From Acetobacter indonesiensis (GTDB lineage: Bacteria > Pseudomonadota > Alphaproteobacteria > Acetobacterales > Acetobacteraceae), in NCBI RefSeq assembly GCF_000963945.1, contig NZ_BAMW01000007.1:62001-126000 (forward strand): a DNA stretch of 64,000 bases, given 5' to 3'. The notes under the pieces were generated by a model. That model was not told where the DNA came from and made no database searches. It saw nothing but the letters and a program-made list of their open reading frames with translations. Position numbers and translations under genes: made by a program. This document shows, piece after piece, positions 45,956 to 54,735 of the stretch; position 1 is the first letter of the stretch; every line of letters starts with the position of its first letter.

Positions 45956-46921
45956 CTAGAAACGGGCCAGAGCAGAGCCCCATGTCAGCCCACCACCCAG
46001 TGCTTCCATCAGCACCAGATCCCCTTTTTGAATCCGGCCATCCCGCACGGCTTCATCCAAAGCCAAAGGAATCGAGGCGGCAGAGGTATTGGCGTGACGA
46101 TCAACCGTCACCACCACCCGTTCAGCAGGAAGGTTCAGCTTTTTGCCTACACCTTCAATGATGCGAATATTGGCCTGATGTGGCACCAGCCAAGACACAT
46201 CCTTGTATTCCAGCCCTTCAGCCTGAAGTGCTTCGTCTACTGAAGACGATAGCTTGGCTACCGCATGCCGGAATACATCACGGCCGCTCATTTTCAGGTG
46301 GCCGCTCATGTCACGGCGGCCAACAGCGCCATCTACATACAGCAGGTCACCAGCGCTCCCATCCGAATGTAGATGTGTGGACAACAACCCTTCTGTGCCT
46401 GGTTCGTCAGTACCAGACAGCACGACGGCACCGGCACCGTCACCAAACAGAACGCATGTGCCGCGGTCAGACCAATCGACAATGCGTGAATAAACTTCAC
46501 TGCCAATCACCAGTACATTCCGGGCTTGGCCGCTGCGGATAAAAGCATGCGCTGTCGAAAGGGCAAAAATAAAGCCTGAACAGGCCGCTGCCAGATCAAA
46601 CCCGAACCCCTGCTTCATGCCTAGTTCGGCCTGAATACGAACCGCTGTTGCCGGGAAAGCCTGATCTGGCGTGGAGGTACCGACAATGACAGCATCAATA
46701 TCGTCAGCGGTCAGGCCTGCATACTCCAGCGCCCGACGGGCAGCCTCCGCCCCCATGCTGGTTGCGGTATCATTAGGGCCAGCAATATGACGTTGAGAAA
46801 TGCCGGTGCGGGTTCTGATCCATTCGTCAGAGGTCTCAAGCCGGGCTGCCAGTTCATCGTTGGTCACGACCCGGTCTGGCAGGAACCCGCCAAACCCTAC
46901 CAGAAGCGAACGTCTCGCCAT
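45956..46921 (-). CDS. fabH: 3-oxoacyl-ACP synthase III (FabH)
   Basis: 321 residues. Starts fatty acid synthesis by condensing acetyl-CoA with malonyl-ACP. The catalytic triad is visible: Cys in DLAAACSGFIFAL (about 113), His in LVPHQANIRI and Asn in DRHANTSAASIPLAL. The start at 46921 (MARRSLLVGFGGFLP) is preferred because the longer upstream extension lacks family similarity. It follows plsX at 73 bp, the standard plsX-fabH unit. Confidence 0.97.
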   Translation of the reverse strand: MARRSLLVGFGGFLPDRVVTNDELAARLETSDEWIRTRTGISQRHIAGPNDTATSMGAEAARRALEYAGLTADDIDAVIVGTSTPDQAFPATAVRIQAELGMKQGFGFDLAAACSGFIFALSTAHAFIRSGQARNVLVIGSEVYSRIVDWSDRGTCVLFGDGAGAVVLSGTDEPGTEGLLSTHLHSDGSAGDLLYVDGAVGRRDMSGHLKMSGRDVFRHAVAKLSSSVDEALQAEGLEYKDVSWLVPHQANIRIIEGVGKKLNLPAERVVVTVDRHANTSAASIPLALDEAVRDGRIQKGDLVLMEALGGGLTWGSALARF

Positions 46922-46994
46922 CTCAGCTCTTTCATTATCCGGCGGTGCAGCACCCCTGAAACGAGGCAGCATTTCACCGTTCTGTTCTATTCCG

Positions 46995-48101
46995 TCAGGA
47001 CACCGTTGCTACGGGTTCGCGCTCCATGGAGGCCTGCTGATGAGATAGAAGAGCACCCATATGGGACAGGCGCTCACGAATACCGTCGTTAAAGCCATGC
47101 GTGACCATATCCATGGCAACGTCAACCGCAGCCGCAAAACCCTCGGCATCTGTCCCGCCATGAGATTTCACAACCACGCCATTCAGGCCAACAAACACGG
47201 CACCGTTATACCGGCGGGGATCAAGCCATTCTTTCATGCGCTCAAGTCCGGGCCGCACCAGAAGGTAACCAATTTTGGCGATAATACCGCGACTAAAAAC
47301 CTGTCGGAGCAGAGATGTTGACATTTTCAGCACCCCTTCCCCGGTTTTCAGCGCGACATTGCCTGTAAAACCGTCCGTCACCACCACATCGGTCGTGCCG
47401 GCTGTAATGTCATGCCCTTCAATAAAGCCATGGAACTGAGCGGCCAGCGGGCTTTCACGCAGCACTTCAGAAGCGATACGCAGCTTCTCGTCGCCCTTGA
47501 GTTCTTCTGAACCAATATTGAGGAGACCGATACGGGGGGCAGGCAAACCAAGAACAGCCTTGGCAAAGGCCTCGCCCATTACCGCGAATTCTACCAGATT
47601 CCGCCAGTCGCACGCCACATTGGCACCGAGGTCAAGCATGACCACGTCACCTTTGATGGTAGGGCTGATAGCGGCCATGGCCGGGCGGGAAATACCCGGC
47701 ATGGTTTTGACCACAATTTTGGCCAACGCCAGCATTGCGCCACTGTTGCCAGCAGACACAACGCCTTTTGCCCGGCCACTAGCAACAGCATCCATCCCCA
47801 GACGCATGGAAGATTTCCGCACGCGCAGTGCGGCGGTCGGCTTCATGTCCATGGGAATGGATTCATCTGTATGCCAAAGTGTGCAGATGGCTTCTGCTTT
47901 CGGATGCCTGGCGAGCAGCGGGCGAAGCTTTGCTTCATCGCCCGTCAGAAGCACACGCATGCCGGGATGACGATCAGCAGCAATGGCAAGCCCGGCAATG
48001 ACCACATCGGGAGCTCCATCTCCCCCCATTCCATCAACCGCAAGGCTAAAAACCTCGCTTTGATCTGAAGGGGGATTAGCTGGAATCTCTCTATCGCTCA
48101 T
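46995..48101 (-). CDS. plsX: Phosphate acyltransferase PlsX
   Basis: Converts acyl-ACP to acyl-phosphate for phospholipid synthesis. 368 residues with LAVDGMGGDGAPDVVIAG at the N-terminus, SAGNSGAMLALAKIVV, LLNIGSEELKGDE and VVTDGFTGNVALKTGEG. It lies between rpmF and fabH, a conserved lipid-ribosome unit that couples membrane growth with translation. Confidence 0.97.
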   Translation of the reverse strand: MSDREIPANPPSDQSEVFSLAVDGMGGDGAPDVVIAGLAIAADRHPGMRVLLTGDEAKLRPLLARHPKAEAICTLWHTDESIPMDMKPTAALRVRKSSMRLGMDAVASGRAKGVVSAGNSGAMLALAKIVVKTMPGISRPAMAAISPTIKGDVVMLDLGANVACDWRNLVEFAVMGEAFAKAVLGLPAPRIGLLNIGSEELKGDEKLRIASEVLRESPLAAQFHGFIEGHDITAGTTDVVVTDGFTGNVALKTGEGVLKMSTSLLRQVFSRGIIAKIGYLLVRPGLERMKEWLDPRRYNGAVFVGLNGVVVKSHGGTDAEGFAAAVDVAMDMVTHGFNDGIRERLSHMGALLSHQQASMEREPVATVS

Positions 48102-48183
48102 GCCTGCTTCTCTGCCATGCCGCAGATGCCTTACTCCTGTAACGCTTCATGCCCACGTTAGATGGACATGTGCACCTGTGATA

Positions 48184-48387
48184 TCAGGCGCGAACAGCGA
48201 CTTTCAGTGCTTTACCAGCTGCAATCACTTCACGGCCGTCATAGTGGCCACAGTGGCTGCAGATGTTGTGCGGACGCTTCAGCTCACCACAGTTAGAGCA
48301 TTCAGCATAGGCCTCCACACGCAGAGCTTCATGGCTGCGACGCATGCCACGACGTGAAGGCGAGGTTTTTCTTTTGGGTACAGCCAT
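48184..48387 (-). CDS. rpmF: 50S ribosomal protein L32
   Basis: 67 residues starting [22 protein letters not shown]. The zinc-ribbon cysteines are present as [18 protein letters not shown]. The start at 48387 has GGAGGGG upstream; the upstream in-frame frame is not coding. It precedes plsX and follows the DUF177 gene, a common bacterial order. Confidence 0.96.
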   Translation of the reverse strand: MAVPKRKTSPSRRGMRRSHEALRVEAYAECSNCGELKRPHNICSHCGHYDGREVIAAGKALKVAVRA

Positions 48388-48548
48388 GGGCCCGAGCCCC
48401 TCCAAACAGATCAAAGACCGCCAGCAACACGGCACGAGGCCATGCAACTGGCAAGACAAAACAGGTTAATCACCAGATTGAGGGCGGGCTCTAGCAGAGA
48501 GCCGCACCTTTCGCAAGCAAGAGCGCAAGAAAACCCGCGCTCGACACA

Positions 48549-49103
48549 TCAGCTATCCTTGCGGCGCAACCGTTCAAGGGCGGAAAATGGATTGATCACG
48601 TTTGCCCGTGCCTCTTCCTGCGTCCGCTTTTCAGCTTCTTCCTCATCAATCACAAGGCCTTCAGGCAACTGGGCATCAGGCGCATGAGGATAAGGTTCCA
48701 GATCAAGTGCAAACTGTTCAACAGCAGCTTCGCCCAGATCAACGGAGTCTCCTTCATACGGGATCTCATCGACCGCATCTAGATCAGGTTCTGCACTTTC
48801 TTCAAAATGTTCTTCAGGCACAAATTGCACCGCGAACGAGCCCGCCAGCACGTCTTCAAACGGTTCAAGCGTGACCACGCAGGTCTGCTTGAAGCGGGCC
48901 GCAAGAGCACCGTGGGCAGAAACGACATTCCGCCGCCCCAGTTCCAACTGATATTTGCAGCGGAACATGGTCACTTCTGGCAGACCCAGACGGACCGCAA
49001 TCCGCGCACATTCCTCAGGCGTTGCTTCAACCGTCACAGCCAGCCCACCTGCGCCGATTCGGCGAACTGCCGTCGGGCGGGAAAATTCGGGTTTCTCGGC
49101 CAT
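48549..49103 (-). CDS. YceD/DUF177 family protein
   Basis: 184 residues, a YceD-type protein linked to 23S rRNA processing or accumulation. The core has FKQTCVVTLEPFEDVLAGSFAVQFVPEE and the family-typical acidic stretch (DLDAVDEIPYEGDSVDLGEAAVEQFALDLEPYPHAPDA). The usual two-cysteine signature is here reduced to one visible Cys. The ATG at 49103 follows AGGAGG. It lies immediately upstream of rpmF, as in most bacteria. Confidence 0.9.
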   Translation of the reverse strand: MAEKPEFSRPTAVRRIGAGGLAVTVEATPEECARIAVRLGLPEVTMFRCKYQLELGRRNVVSAHGALAARFKQTCVVTLEPFEDVLAGSFAVQFVPEEHFEESAEPDLDAVDEIPYEGDSVDLGEAAVEQFALDLEPYPHAPDAQLPEGLVIDEEEAEKRTQEEARANVINPFSALERLRRKDS

Positions 49104-49386
49104 CGGGACCCTCCTGAAAAAACATTTGCCGTATTCAGAACCGCCGTGGCGGCTACGGACGCGTATCTGTCTGCGCCCGCCACACAGCCGTATCACAAAC
49201 TCTCTGCTGCGTAAGGCGGCGGCGGCAGTTTTTCCGTTAAATCAAGGCGTGCGGTAAATTCTGTAATTGACGCACTCCCTGCATTAAGGCATCCGACAAG
49301 ACAGGTCTGCCCACGTGCAGCCACTGTTTGATTTCGTCGCTCTTTTTTCTATAGAGTGACAGCACAAACCGGGGTGCTTTACTGAC

Positions 49387-49953
49387 ATGATGCCGCAACG
49401 CTCGAAAACAATGGCGCGTCTCCGCACAGGATGCGGATTACTCGCGGCACTGAGCATCCTGTCGGGTTGCGGTGTTTTTCGCCCAACGCCCATTCCCCGT
49501 GGCTCGCTGATTGAAGCAGATGACTACAACCAGCTTGTTCCGGGCACCAGCACCCGTGCCGATGCAGTCGATCTTCTGGGCTCTGCCACCACCAAGGGGG
49601 CTTTTGACGATAATACGTGGATTTATATTTCCATGACCACGTATCTGCGGCCAATAGATTTCCCCGGCGTGAAGAAGCAGCAGGTTGTTGTGCTGAAATT
49701 CAACAACGCAGGTGCGCTGGAAAGCATGCGGACGCTGAGCCGTCGTGACGCCCGCCCTGTTGCCATGATCAGCCAGGTTACCCCGACGCCTGGCACAAGT
49801 ATCAACATTCTTCAGCAGATTCTGGGCAATGTGGGTCGCTACAACCCGATGCAGAACATGATGGGCAGCAGCGGCAACATGGGCAGCGGCGGTGGCGGCA
49901 TGATGAACAGCAACAGCGGTCCGGGCCACTTCGGCTCAGGCAACACGCTCTAA
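49387..49953 (+). CDS. bamE: Outer-membrane assembly lipoprotein BamE
   Basis: 188 residues, SmpA/OmlA domain. The N-terminal lipobox is LSGC, so the protein is a lipoprotein of the outer-membrane beta-barrel assembly (BAM) complex. The core includes LVPGTSTRADAVDLLGSATTKGAFDDNTWIYIS. An unusual C-terminal tail of about 45 residues is rich in Met, Asn, Gly and Ser (GSSGNMGSGGGGMMNSNSGP). Two adjacent ATGs at 49387 and 49390 and a third at 49414 are possible starts. The gene diverges from DUF177. Confidence 0.9.
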   Translation: MMPQRSKTMARLRTGCGLLAALSILSGCGVFRPTPIPRGSLIEADDYNQLVPGTSTRADAVDLLGSATTKGAFDDNTWIYISMTTYLRPIDFPGVKKQQVVVLKFNNAGALESMRTLSRRDARPVAMISQVTPTPGTSINILQQILGNVGRYNPMQNMMGSSGNMGSGGGGMMNSNSGPGHFGSGNTL

Positions 49954-49977
49954 TCTGACAGATTTCTGGTTATTTTC

Positions 49978-50008
49978 TAAAAAGGGTGGCCTCTTGCCGC
50001 CCTTTTTT
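49978..50008. terminator. Intrinsic terminator, bamE and histidine kinase convergent
   Basis: A 7-bp stem (GGGTGGC / GCCGCCC, one G-U) flanked by an A-run and T6. Confidence 0.8.
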
Positions 50009-50039
50009 ATTGCAGATTATCCGGGGACCTAACTTCCAG

Positions 50040-51422
50040 TTAGGGCAGAAAAATCTTCACACGCAAGCCACCTGATGGCGAGATATCCAGTTCCATATCC
50101 CCACCATGTGCCCGCACGATATCGCGCGATATTGTTAGCCCAAGGCCTGTGCCGCCCCCGCGCCCACTTTCAAACGCACGAAAAACAGCTTCCCGACGGT
50201 CAGCACTGATGCCCGGTCCATCATCATCGACCAGAATACAGGCTCCTTCAGAAGATGCCCGCGCCGTCAGTGTAATTGCCCCACCATGCCGCCGGGCATT
50301 ATCCAGCAGATTGGTCAACGCACGCCGCATGGCATCCGGCCGCATCATAACCTGAAGATTTTTCTGAATACTGACAGCCTGAATACGGGCACCTGTTCGC
50401 TTGGCAGCACTCACCACGTCTTCCACAAACGGGGCCAGTTCCACAACTGTCGGTGTTTCAGCCCCCTCGCCTCGGGCAAAGGAGAGATAGCTGTCAATCA
50501 TGTGCTCCATTTCGACCACATCATTGATCATATCGTCCACGTCTTCACGAATGTCTTCGGCCTTCACCGTCCCCACCCGCGGCATCATGGCCAGAGAAAG
50601 ACGAATCCGCGTAAGCGGTGTCCGCAGATCATGCGAAACCCCAGCCAGAACGCCCGTACGCTGGGACACAAAGCGGAAAATACGATCCTGCATGCGGTTA
50701 AACGCAACGGCAGCTTTCCTGACTTCCTGTGCGCCTTCAGGCTTGATGGGGCCAATATCACGCCCCAGACCAAACTGCTCGGCCCCTTTGGCCAGTCTGC
50801 GGATAGCGCGGACCTGATTTCGCATAAACAGGCTGGCAATCGTAAACAGAAGAAGCGAACTCCCTAACGCCCACGCCACAAACAGCCAGATCTGCCCCAT
50901 ATCCAAGCGCTTGCGCGGGGCTTCGACTTCCAGAACGCCGTCACTAAGTTGGATGGAAATTTTAACGGTGTGCGGGTCCTGCTTCCAGTTTACAAAAAAT
51001 GGATAATCAATGGCACTTTCAAGTGCATGCGCCAGATCCTCGTCCATTGGTCCCAGCACATGGTTAAAGCCGAACCGGCGTAGTTTGGCTCCCGGCCGCC
51101 ATGTTTCAATCAGTTGAAGATGGTCACGCGCCTGCGCAACAAACCATTCCTTGTCACTTTGTTTGTGCAGACGCTCCAACGCATTCAATGACAGGACAAT
51201 TTCTGAACTGACCCCATCTGACAGACGGCGAGAGACGACTTTCAGAAAATTACCGTAAAACAGTTCAAGAGAAATGGCCTGCGTCACCAGCAGGGGAATG
51301 AATACAATCAGCAGGGAACGCCCGAGCAGAGACCGGGGCAGGACACGCCGCACCGATTTTTCCATACGGCGAGATCTTAGTAACCCTGGCGGAAACAACC
51401 GGAGCGTTCTGCGGTCTGTCAC
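50040..51422 (-). CDS. Sensor histidine kinase, EnvZ-like
   Basis: 460 residues. Two TM helices (about 30-50 and 165-188) enclose a periplasmic domain of about 115 residues, followed by HAMP, the DHp box SHDLRTPLTRIRLSL (phospho-His) and a HATPase domain with NLLDNARRHGG, DDGPGIS and GGGTGLGLTI. A GTG start at 51422 lies two bases past the response regulator's stop codon (gap of 2 bp). With the regulator it forms an OmpR/EnvZ-type pair; the signal is not known. Confidence 0.94.
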   Translation of the reverse strand: MTDRRTLRLFPPGLLRSRRMEKSVRRVLPRSLLGRSLLIVFIPLLVTQAISLELFYGNFLKVVSRRLSDGVSSEIVLSLNALERLHKQSDKEWFVAQARDHLQLIETWRPGAKLRRFGFNHVLGPMDEDLAHALESAIDYPFFVNWKQDPHTVKISIQLSDGVLEVEAPRKRLDMGQIWLFVAWALGSSLLLFTIASLFMRNQVRAIRRLAKGAEQFGLGRDIGPIKPEGAQEVRKAAVAFNRMQDRIFRFVSQRTGVLAGVSHDLRTPLTRIRLSLAMMPRVGTVKAEDIREDVDDMINDVVEMEHMIDSYLSFARGEGAETPTVVELAPFVEDVVSAAKRTGARIQAVSIQKNLQVMMRPDAMRRALTNLLDNARRHGGAITLTARASSEGACILVDDDGPGISADRREAVFRAFESGRGGGTGLGLTISRDIVRAHGGDMELDISPSGGLRVKIFLP

Positions 51423-51424
51423 CC

Positions 51425-52156
51425 TTATTGCACGCCGGGTTTCAAGACATACCCACGTCCACGGATAGTGTGCAGAAACCGGGGCTCTCGGGGGTCGGGC
51501 TCTATACGCCGCCGCAACCGCGTGACCTGCACATCGACCGCGCGCTCCCCTATTTCCGCCATATCAAGCGCACGGGCAATTTCTTCCCGCGTCAGGACTT
51601 CGTTTGGTTTACGCGCCAAAACCGACAAAAGTGCTGCTTCGCCACCCGTCAGATGAATATTGCCGTTGGGTCCAGACAAAAGCGCCCGCACAGGATCGAA
51701 CTCCTGCTCCCCAAGGCGAATAATACGCAAATTATCCGTAGCAGGAGCAGGTGCCAGACGCCGCAAATGCGCTTTAAGCCGCAAGAGCAGTTCCCGTGGC
51801 TCAAACGGCTTACCCAGATAATCATCAGCGCCTGCTTCCAGCCCCGAAATCCGGTCTGCTGGCTCTCCGCGCGCAGTTAGGAGCACAATCGGAAACTCTT
51901 GCCCCGAATCCCGCAAAGACCGGGTTAATTCCAGCCCGGTTTCGCCGGGCATGGTGACATCCAGCACCATGGCGTCAGGTCGGATGGCGCTTAACGCCTG
52001 ACGCGCCTCTGCGGCATTGGCGGCCACACTGATGCGAAATCCGTGTTCGGACAAATAGCGTTGAAGCAGACGCCTCAAACGCGAATCATCATCCACAACA
52101 ATGACATGGGGGGCTGTTTCCTCCTCCAGCATGACGTCGTGCGGATCATGAACCAT
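51425..52156 (-). CDS. OmpR-family response regulator, PetR-like
   Basis: 243 residues. Receiver domain with the acidic pair VDDD and phospho-acceptor Asp in MVLDVTMPGETGLELT, Thr/Lys sites (LLTARG, DDYLGKPF), then an OmpR-type winged helix (GGEAALLSVLARKPNEVLTREEIARALD, DVQVTRLRRRIEPDPREPRFL). The ATG at 52156 has AAGGAAGGGA immediately upstream; it overlaps the marR stop by 11 bp. The MarR-regulator-OmpR order matches petP-petR of Rhodobacter. Confidence 0.93.
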   Translation of the reverse strand: MVHDPHDVMLEEETAPHVIVVDDDSRLRRLLQRYLSEHGFRISVAANAAEARQALSAIRPDAMVLDVTMPGETGLELTRSLRDSGQEFPIVLLTARGEPADRISGLEAGADDYLGKPFEPRELLLRLKAHLRRLAPAPATDNLRIIRLGEQEFDPVRALLSGPNGNIHLTGGEAALLSVLARKPNEVLTREEIARALDMAEIGERAVDVQVTRLRRRIEPDPREPRFLHTIRGRGYVLKPGVQ

Positions 52157-52673
52157 GGCGTCCCTTCCTTCGGCCTGCGGCATCATCTGCCACCATTGTG
52201 CGGCTGCTTTCAGACAGCATGCCCCACATCACGCGACGAAACCCTTCCACTGCGGCCCCTCCGGCCTCGCGATACGCTTCAACCAACCGATGGCGTACAA
52301 CCGCAAACAGACGGGCCTCAACACTCTGGCCCTCTTTGCTCAGACGTAAAAGCCTTTGCCTGCGGTCACGCATGCAGGACTCGCTTTCCAGATACCCTCG
52401 CGCCTGTAATTCGCCCAGCGTACGGCCCAGACTTTGCTTGGTAACGCCCAATACTTCCTGCAACCGACTAACCGGAATACCGGGACTGAACGCCAGAACC
52501 TGCAAAACGCGATAATGAGCCCGCCCCAGCTTTTGTTCCGCCAGAATCGGCTCCATCGCTGCCGTCATGTCACGCGTTGCAAGAAACATCATGGTCTGAG
52601 CCAGCCGAATCTGCTCCTCACGCAGAAACAGCAGACCCGCCCCGGCTTCATCACTTGGGCGATAGCCGCTCAT
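52146..52673 (-). CDS. petP: MarR-family regulator, PetP-like
   Basis: 175 residues with a MarR winged helix: LGRAHYRVLQVLAFSPGIPVSRLQEVLGVTKQSLGRTLGELQARGYLESESCMRDRRQRLLRLSKEG. Its neighbour is an OmpR-type regulator (overlap 11 bp) and the upstream coq9 stop is 24 bp away, so def-coq9-petP-petR-kinase is probably one operon. Target genes are not visible. Confidence 0.88.
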   Translation of the reverse strand: MSGYRPSDEAGAGLLFLREEQIRLAQTMMFLATRDMTAAMEPILAEQKLGRAHYRVLQVLAFSPGIPVSRLQEVLGVTKQSLGRTLGELQARGYLESESCMRDRRQRLLRLSKEGQSVEARLFAVVRHRLVEAYREAGGAAVEGFRRVMWGMLSESSRTMVADDAAGRRKGRHGS

Positions 52674-52697
52674 CTTAGTGACCTTGCGCTTGTAGCA

Positions 52698-53378
52698 TCA
52701 GGTGGCAGACGCAGAAGTTTCAGCGGCACGAGGCGTATGAGCGCTTCGACTTAAACGGGCCTTCACCTTACCCAACCGGAGAACATCAGCCAGCCTGCGC
52801 TCAACAAAAGCAGCCAAAGCGGCCTCATCCCGACCACGCGACACCCAGTAGAGAAGCGTCGCGCCATACACCATGCTCAGCGTCATGCGCTTGGTTACAT
52901 AAGTTACCCCAGACGAATCGTCCTGCGCAGCCTGCCAGATTGCATTGACCGTCCGTAAAAGAGACCGGCGCAAGGCACCACGCGCACAGGGACTAGCCAA
53001 CACGCCAAAGCCAGTCCGTGCCCCCATCCGCATGGCGGTATCCGTTGGCAACCGGAGAAGAATGGCCTGTTTCACCCGCTGGCTTAAGCGGGGCTCGTCT
53101 GTTTCCAACATGGCTGAGACCATGTCGCGGTCGCACACATCGGACCATGTTTCCACCATTTCAACCGGGCCACCGGGAAACAGCAGGTCAGCATCCGGGC
53201 CAGCCACGTCACGCAGCACGGCAATGCTCCAGCCTCGGTCTCCCGCCACGGCGGCCAGCTTGCGCAAAGCCTCATCCCGAACCGGGTCACGTTCCAAGGG
53301 AAACGGCATGCTGCCTGTCGCCAGCCCAGCCACGGCAAAAGAAATTGCCTGCTGCACTTTGTTTCCTGTCACGCTCAT
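52698..53378 (-). CDS. COQ9-like ubiquinone biosynthesis accessory protein
   Basis: 226 residues with the COQ9/TetR-like fold signature: GWSIAVLRDVAG, a central region, and the diagnostic VTYVTKRMTLSMVYGATLLYWVSRG. COQ9 binds lipid and presents intermediates to the hydroxylase of ubiquinone synthesis (COQ7). The ATG overlaps the def stop by 4 bp, so it is coupled to peptide deformylase. Confidence 0.87.
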   Translation of the reverse strand: MSVTGNKVQQAISFAVAGLATGSMPFPLERDPVRDEALRKLAAVAGDRGWSIAVLRDVAGPDADLLFPGGPVEMVETWSDVCDRDMVSAMLETDEPRLSQRVKQAILLRLPTDTAMRMGARTGFGVLASPCARGALRRSLLRTVNAIWQAAQDDSSGVTYVTKRMTLSMVYGATLLYWVSRGRDEAALAAFVERRLADVLRLGKVKARLSRSAHTPRAAETSASAT

Positions 53379-53905
53379 GCCCTTACACCGTATCGCACCA
53401 TTTCGGCCTCAAACCCCAGTTTACCCAGATCATCCATCCGCATGGGATAGAGAATCCCGTTCAGATGGTCCATTTCATGTTGCATGACATGCGCCCGGAA
53501 GCCTGATGCTACGCCCTCCACTCTTTTTCCCTGCCTGTCATATCCCGCATAGCGGACCCGTTTATAACGCGGCACTTCCCCTCGCAGGCCCGGAATAGAC
53601 AGACACCCTTCAAACCGTGGGATCATTTCATCATCCACAGGCTCAAGCTCGGGGTTGATGATAACCTGCACATCAAGGGCTGGGTCTTCTTCTCCCTCGC
53701 TCCGGCTTTGAGGTACAGAATAAAGAAAAAGCCTTTTTGAAACATGCACTTGTGGGGCGGCCAAGCCAACGCCACCTGCATCCGCCAATGTTTCAATCAT
53801 GTTATCAATCAGTTGCTGAAGCTCAGGCGTCGTCATGTCTGCTATGGCCTCGGCCCGCTCAAGCAGGACTGGGTGCCCCATGCGGGCAATTTTCAGCACA
53901 GCCAT
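53375..53905 (-). CDS. def: Peptide deformylase
   Basis: 176 residues. Removes the N-formyl group from nascent proteins. The three motifs are present: GVGLAAPQ, EGCLS and the metal site QHEMDH. The insertion of 15-20 residues between motifs I and II (SVPQSRSEGEEDPALDVQ) is longer than in E. coli. The start at 53905 is ATG. It is the first gene of the def-coq9-marR-regulator-kinase run and diverges from rpsU. Confidence 0.96.
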   Translation of the reverse strand: MAVLKIARMGHPVLLERAEAIADMTTPELQQLIDNMIETLADAGGVGLAAPQVHVSKRLFLYSVPQSRSEGEEDPALDVQVIINPELEPVDDEMIPRFEGCLSIPGLRGEVPRYKRVRYAGYDRQGKRVEGVASGFRAHVMQHEMDHLNGILYPMRMDDLGKLGFEAEMVRYGVRA

Positions 53906-54106
53906 TTCGTTCTCCTCTTTGCACGCACTGTGTCACAAGAGTTTGTTGATAAGAAGCAAGAACGAATTGTGTGTTTGCTCAACACCGTGCTATAGACGCC
54001 GCCAATAGAGGAATCGGCGGCATGTGAGTGCTGTATCCGCTTCTTTTTTCATATCACTTCAAAACCGGGGTTATCCGGGTTTTCTGAAACAGGGGTTAGT
54101 GACCAA

Positions 54107-54310
54107 GTGCACGTTCTCGTCCGTGACAACAATGTCGATCAGGCTCTTAAAGCGCTCAAAAAGAAAATGCAGCGTGAAGGTATTTTCCGCGAAATGAAGC
54201 TGCGCCGTCATTTTGAAAAGCCTTCCGAGCGTAAAGCCCGTGAGTCTGCTGAGGCCGTGCGTCGCGCCCGCAAGATGGAACGCAAGCGCATTGAACGCGA
54301 AGGCTTCTAA
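54107..54310 (+). CDS. rpsU: 30S ribosomal protein S21
   Basis: 67 residues: [43 protein letters not shown], the alphaproteobacterial S21 form. A GTG start at 54107 is chosen because the protein must begin at this position to match S21. A terminator follows directly. Confidence 0.95.
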   Translation: MHVLVRDNNVDQALKALKKKMQREGIFREMKLRRHFEKPSERKARESAEAVRRARKMERKRIEREGF

Positions 54311-54332
54311 GCTATCGCGCTAAAGCGTCAGA

Positions 54333-54369
54333 AAAAGGCCGGAGCACCCTTGGTGCCCGGCCTTTTTTC
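54333..54369. terminator. Intrinsic terminator after rpsU
   Basis: A GC-rich stem around ggccgg/ccggcc, flanked by A5 and T6, between rpsU and the convergent azlD. Confidence 0.85.
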
Positions 54370-54441
54370 TTGCCTATATGCCAGTAGAGAATAACGAGCC
54401 TAATACAAAGCCCTTCTTCTCTGAACCCCACAGGCGCAAGA

Positions 54442-54735
54442 TCACATCGGCAGAAACAGCCGGAATAGTCCTCCACTGGCAACACCAATCACGACGGTCA
54501 TTAACAGCGAGCATCGGCTTGCTGCCAGTGCGGTAACAGCCAAAGCTGCCAGATCCGCCACTTTGCCAGATGCAAAGCTGGGAGCCAGCACAGCAATCAA
54601 AACACAACCCGGCGCGGCTTCCATGACTTTGGCTGTGCGGGGTGAAATCACGGCATTATTAAGCAGCAGATACCCGGCAACCCGCGTGCTATACGTCGTA
54701 AGCGCCATAAGCACGATTGTCAGAACGCTCATCAT
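54442..54735 (-). CDS. azlD: AzlD branched-chain amino acid exporter subunit
   Basis: 97 residues with three helices: MSVLTIVLMALTTYSTRVAGYLLL, PGCVLIAVLAPSFASG and AALAVTALAASRCSLLMTVVIGVASGGLFRLFL. The AzlD family is the small partner of AzlC. Its start ATGATG overlaps the azlC stop (TGA), so the two are coupled. Confidence 0.88.
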   Translation of the reverse strand: MMSVLTIVLMALTTYSTRVAGYLLLNNAVISPRTAKVMEAAPGCVLIAVLAPSFASGKVADLAALAVTALAASRCSLLMTVVIGVASGGLFRLFLPM

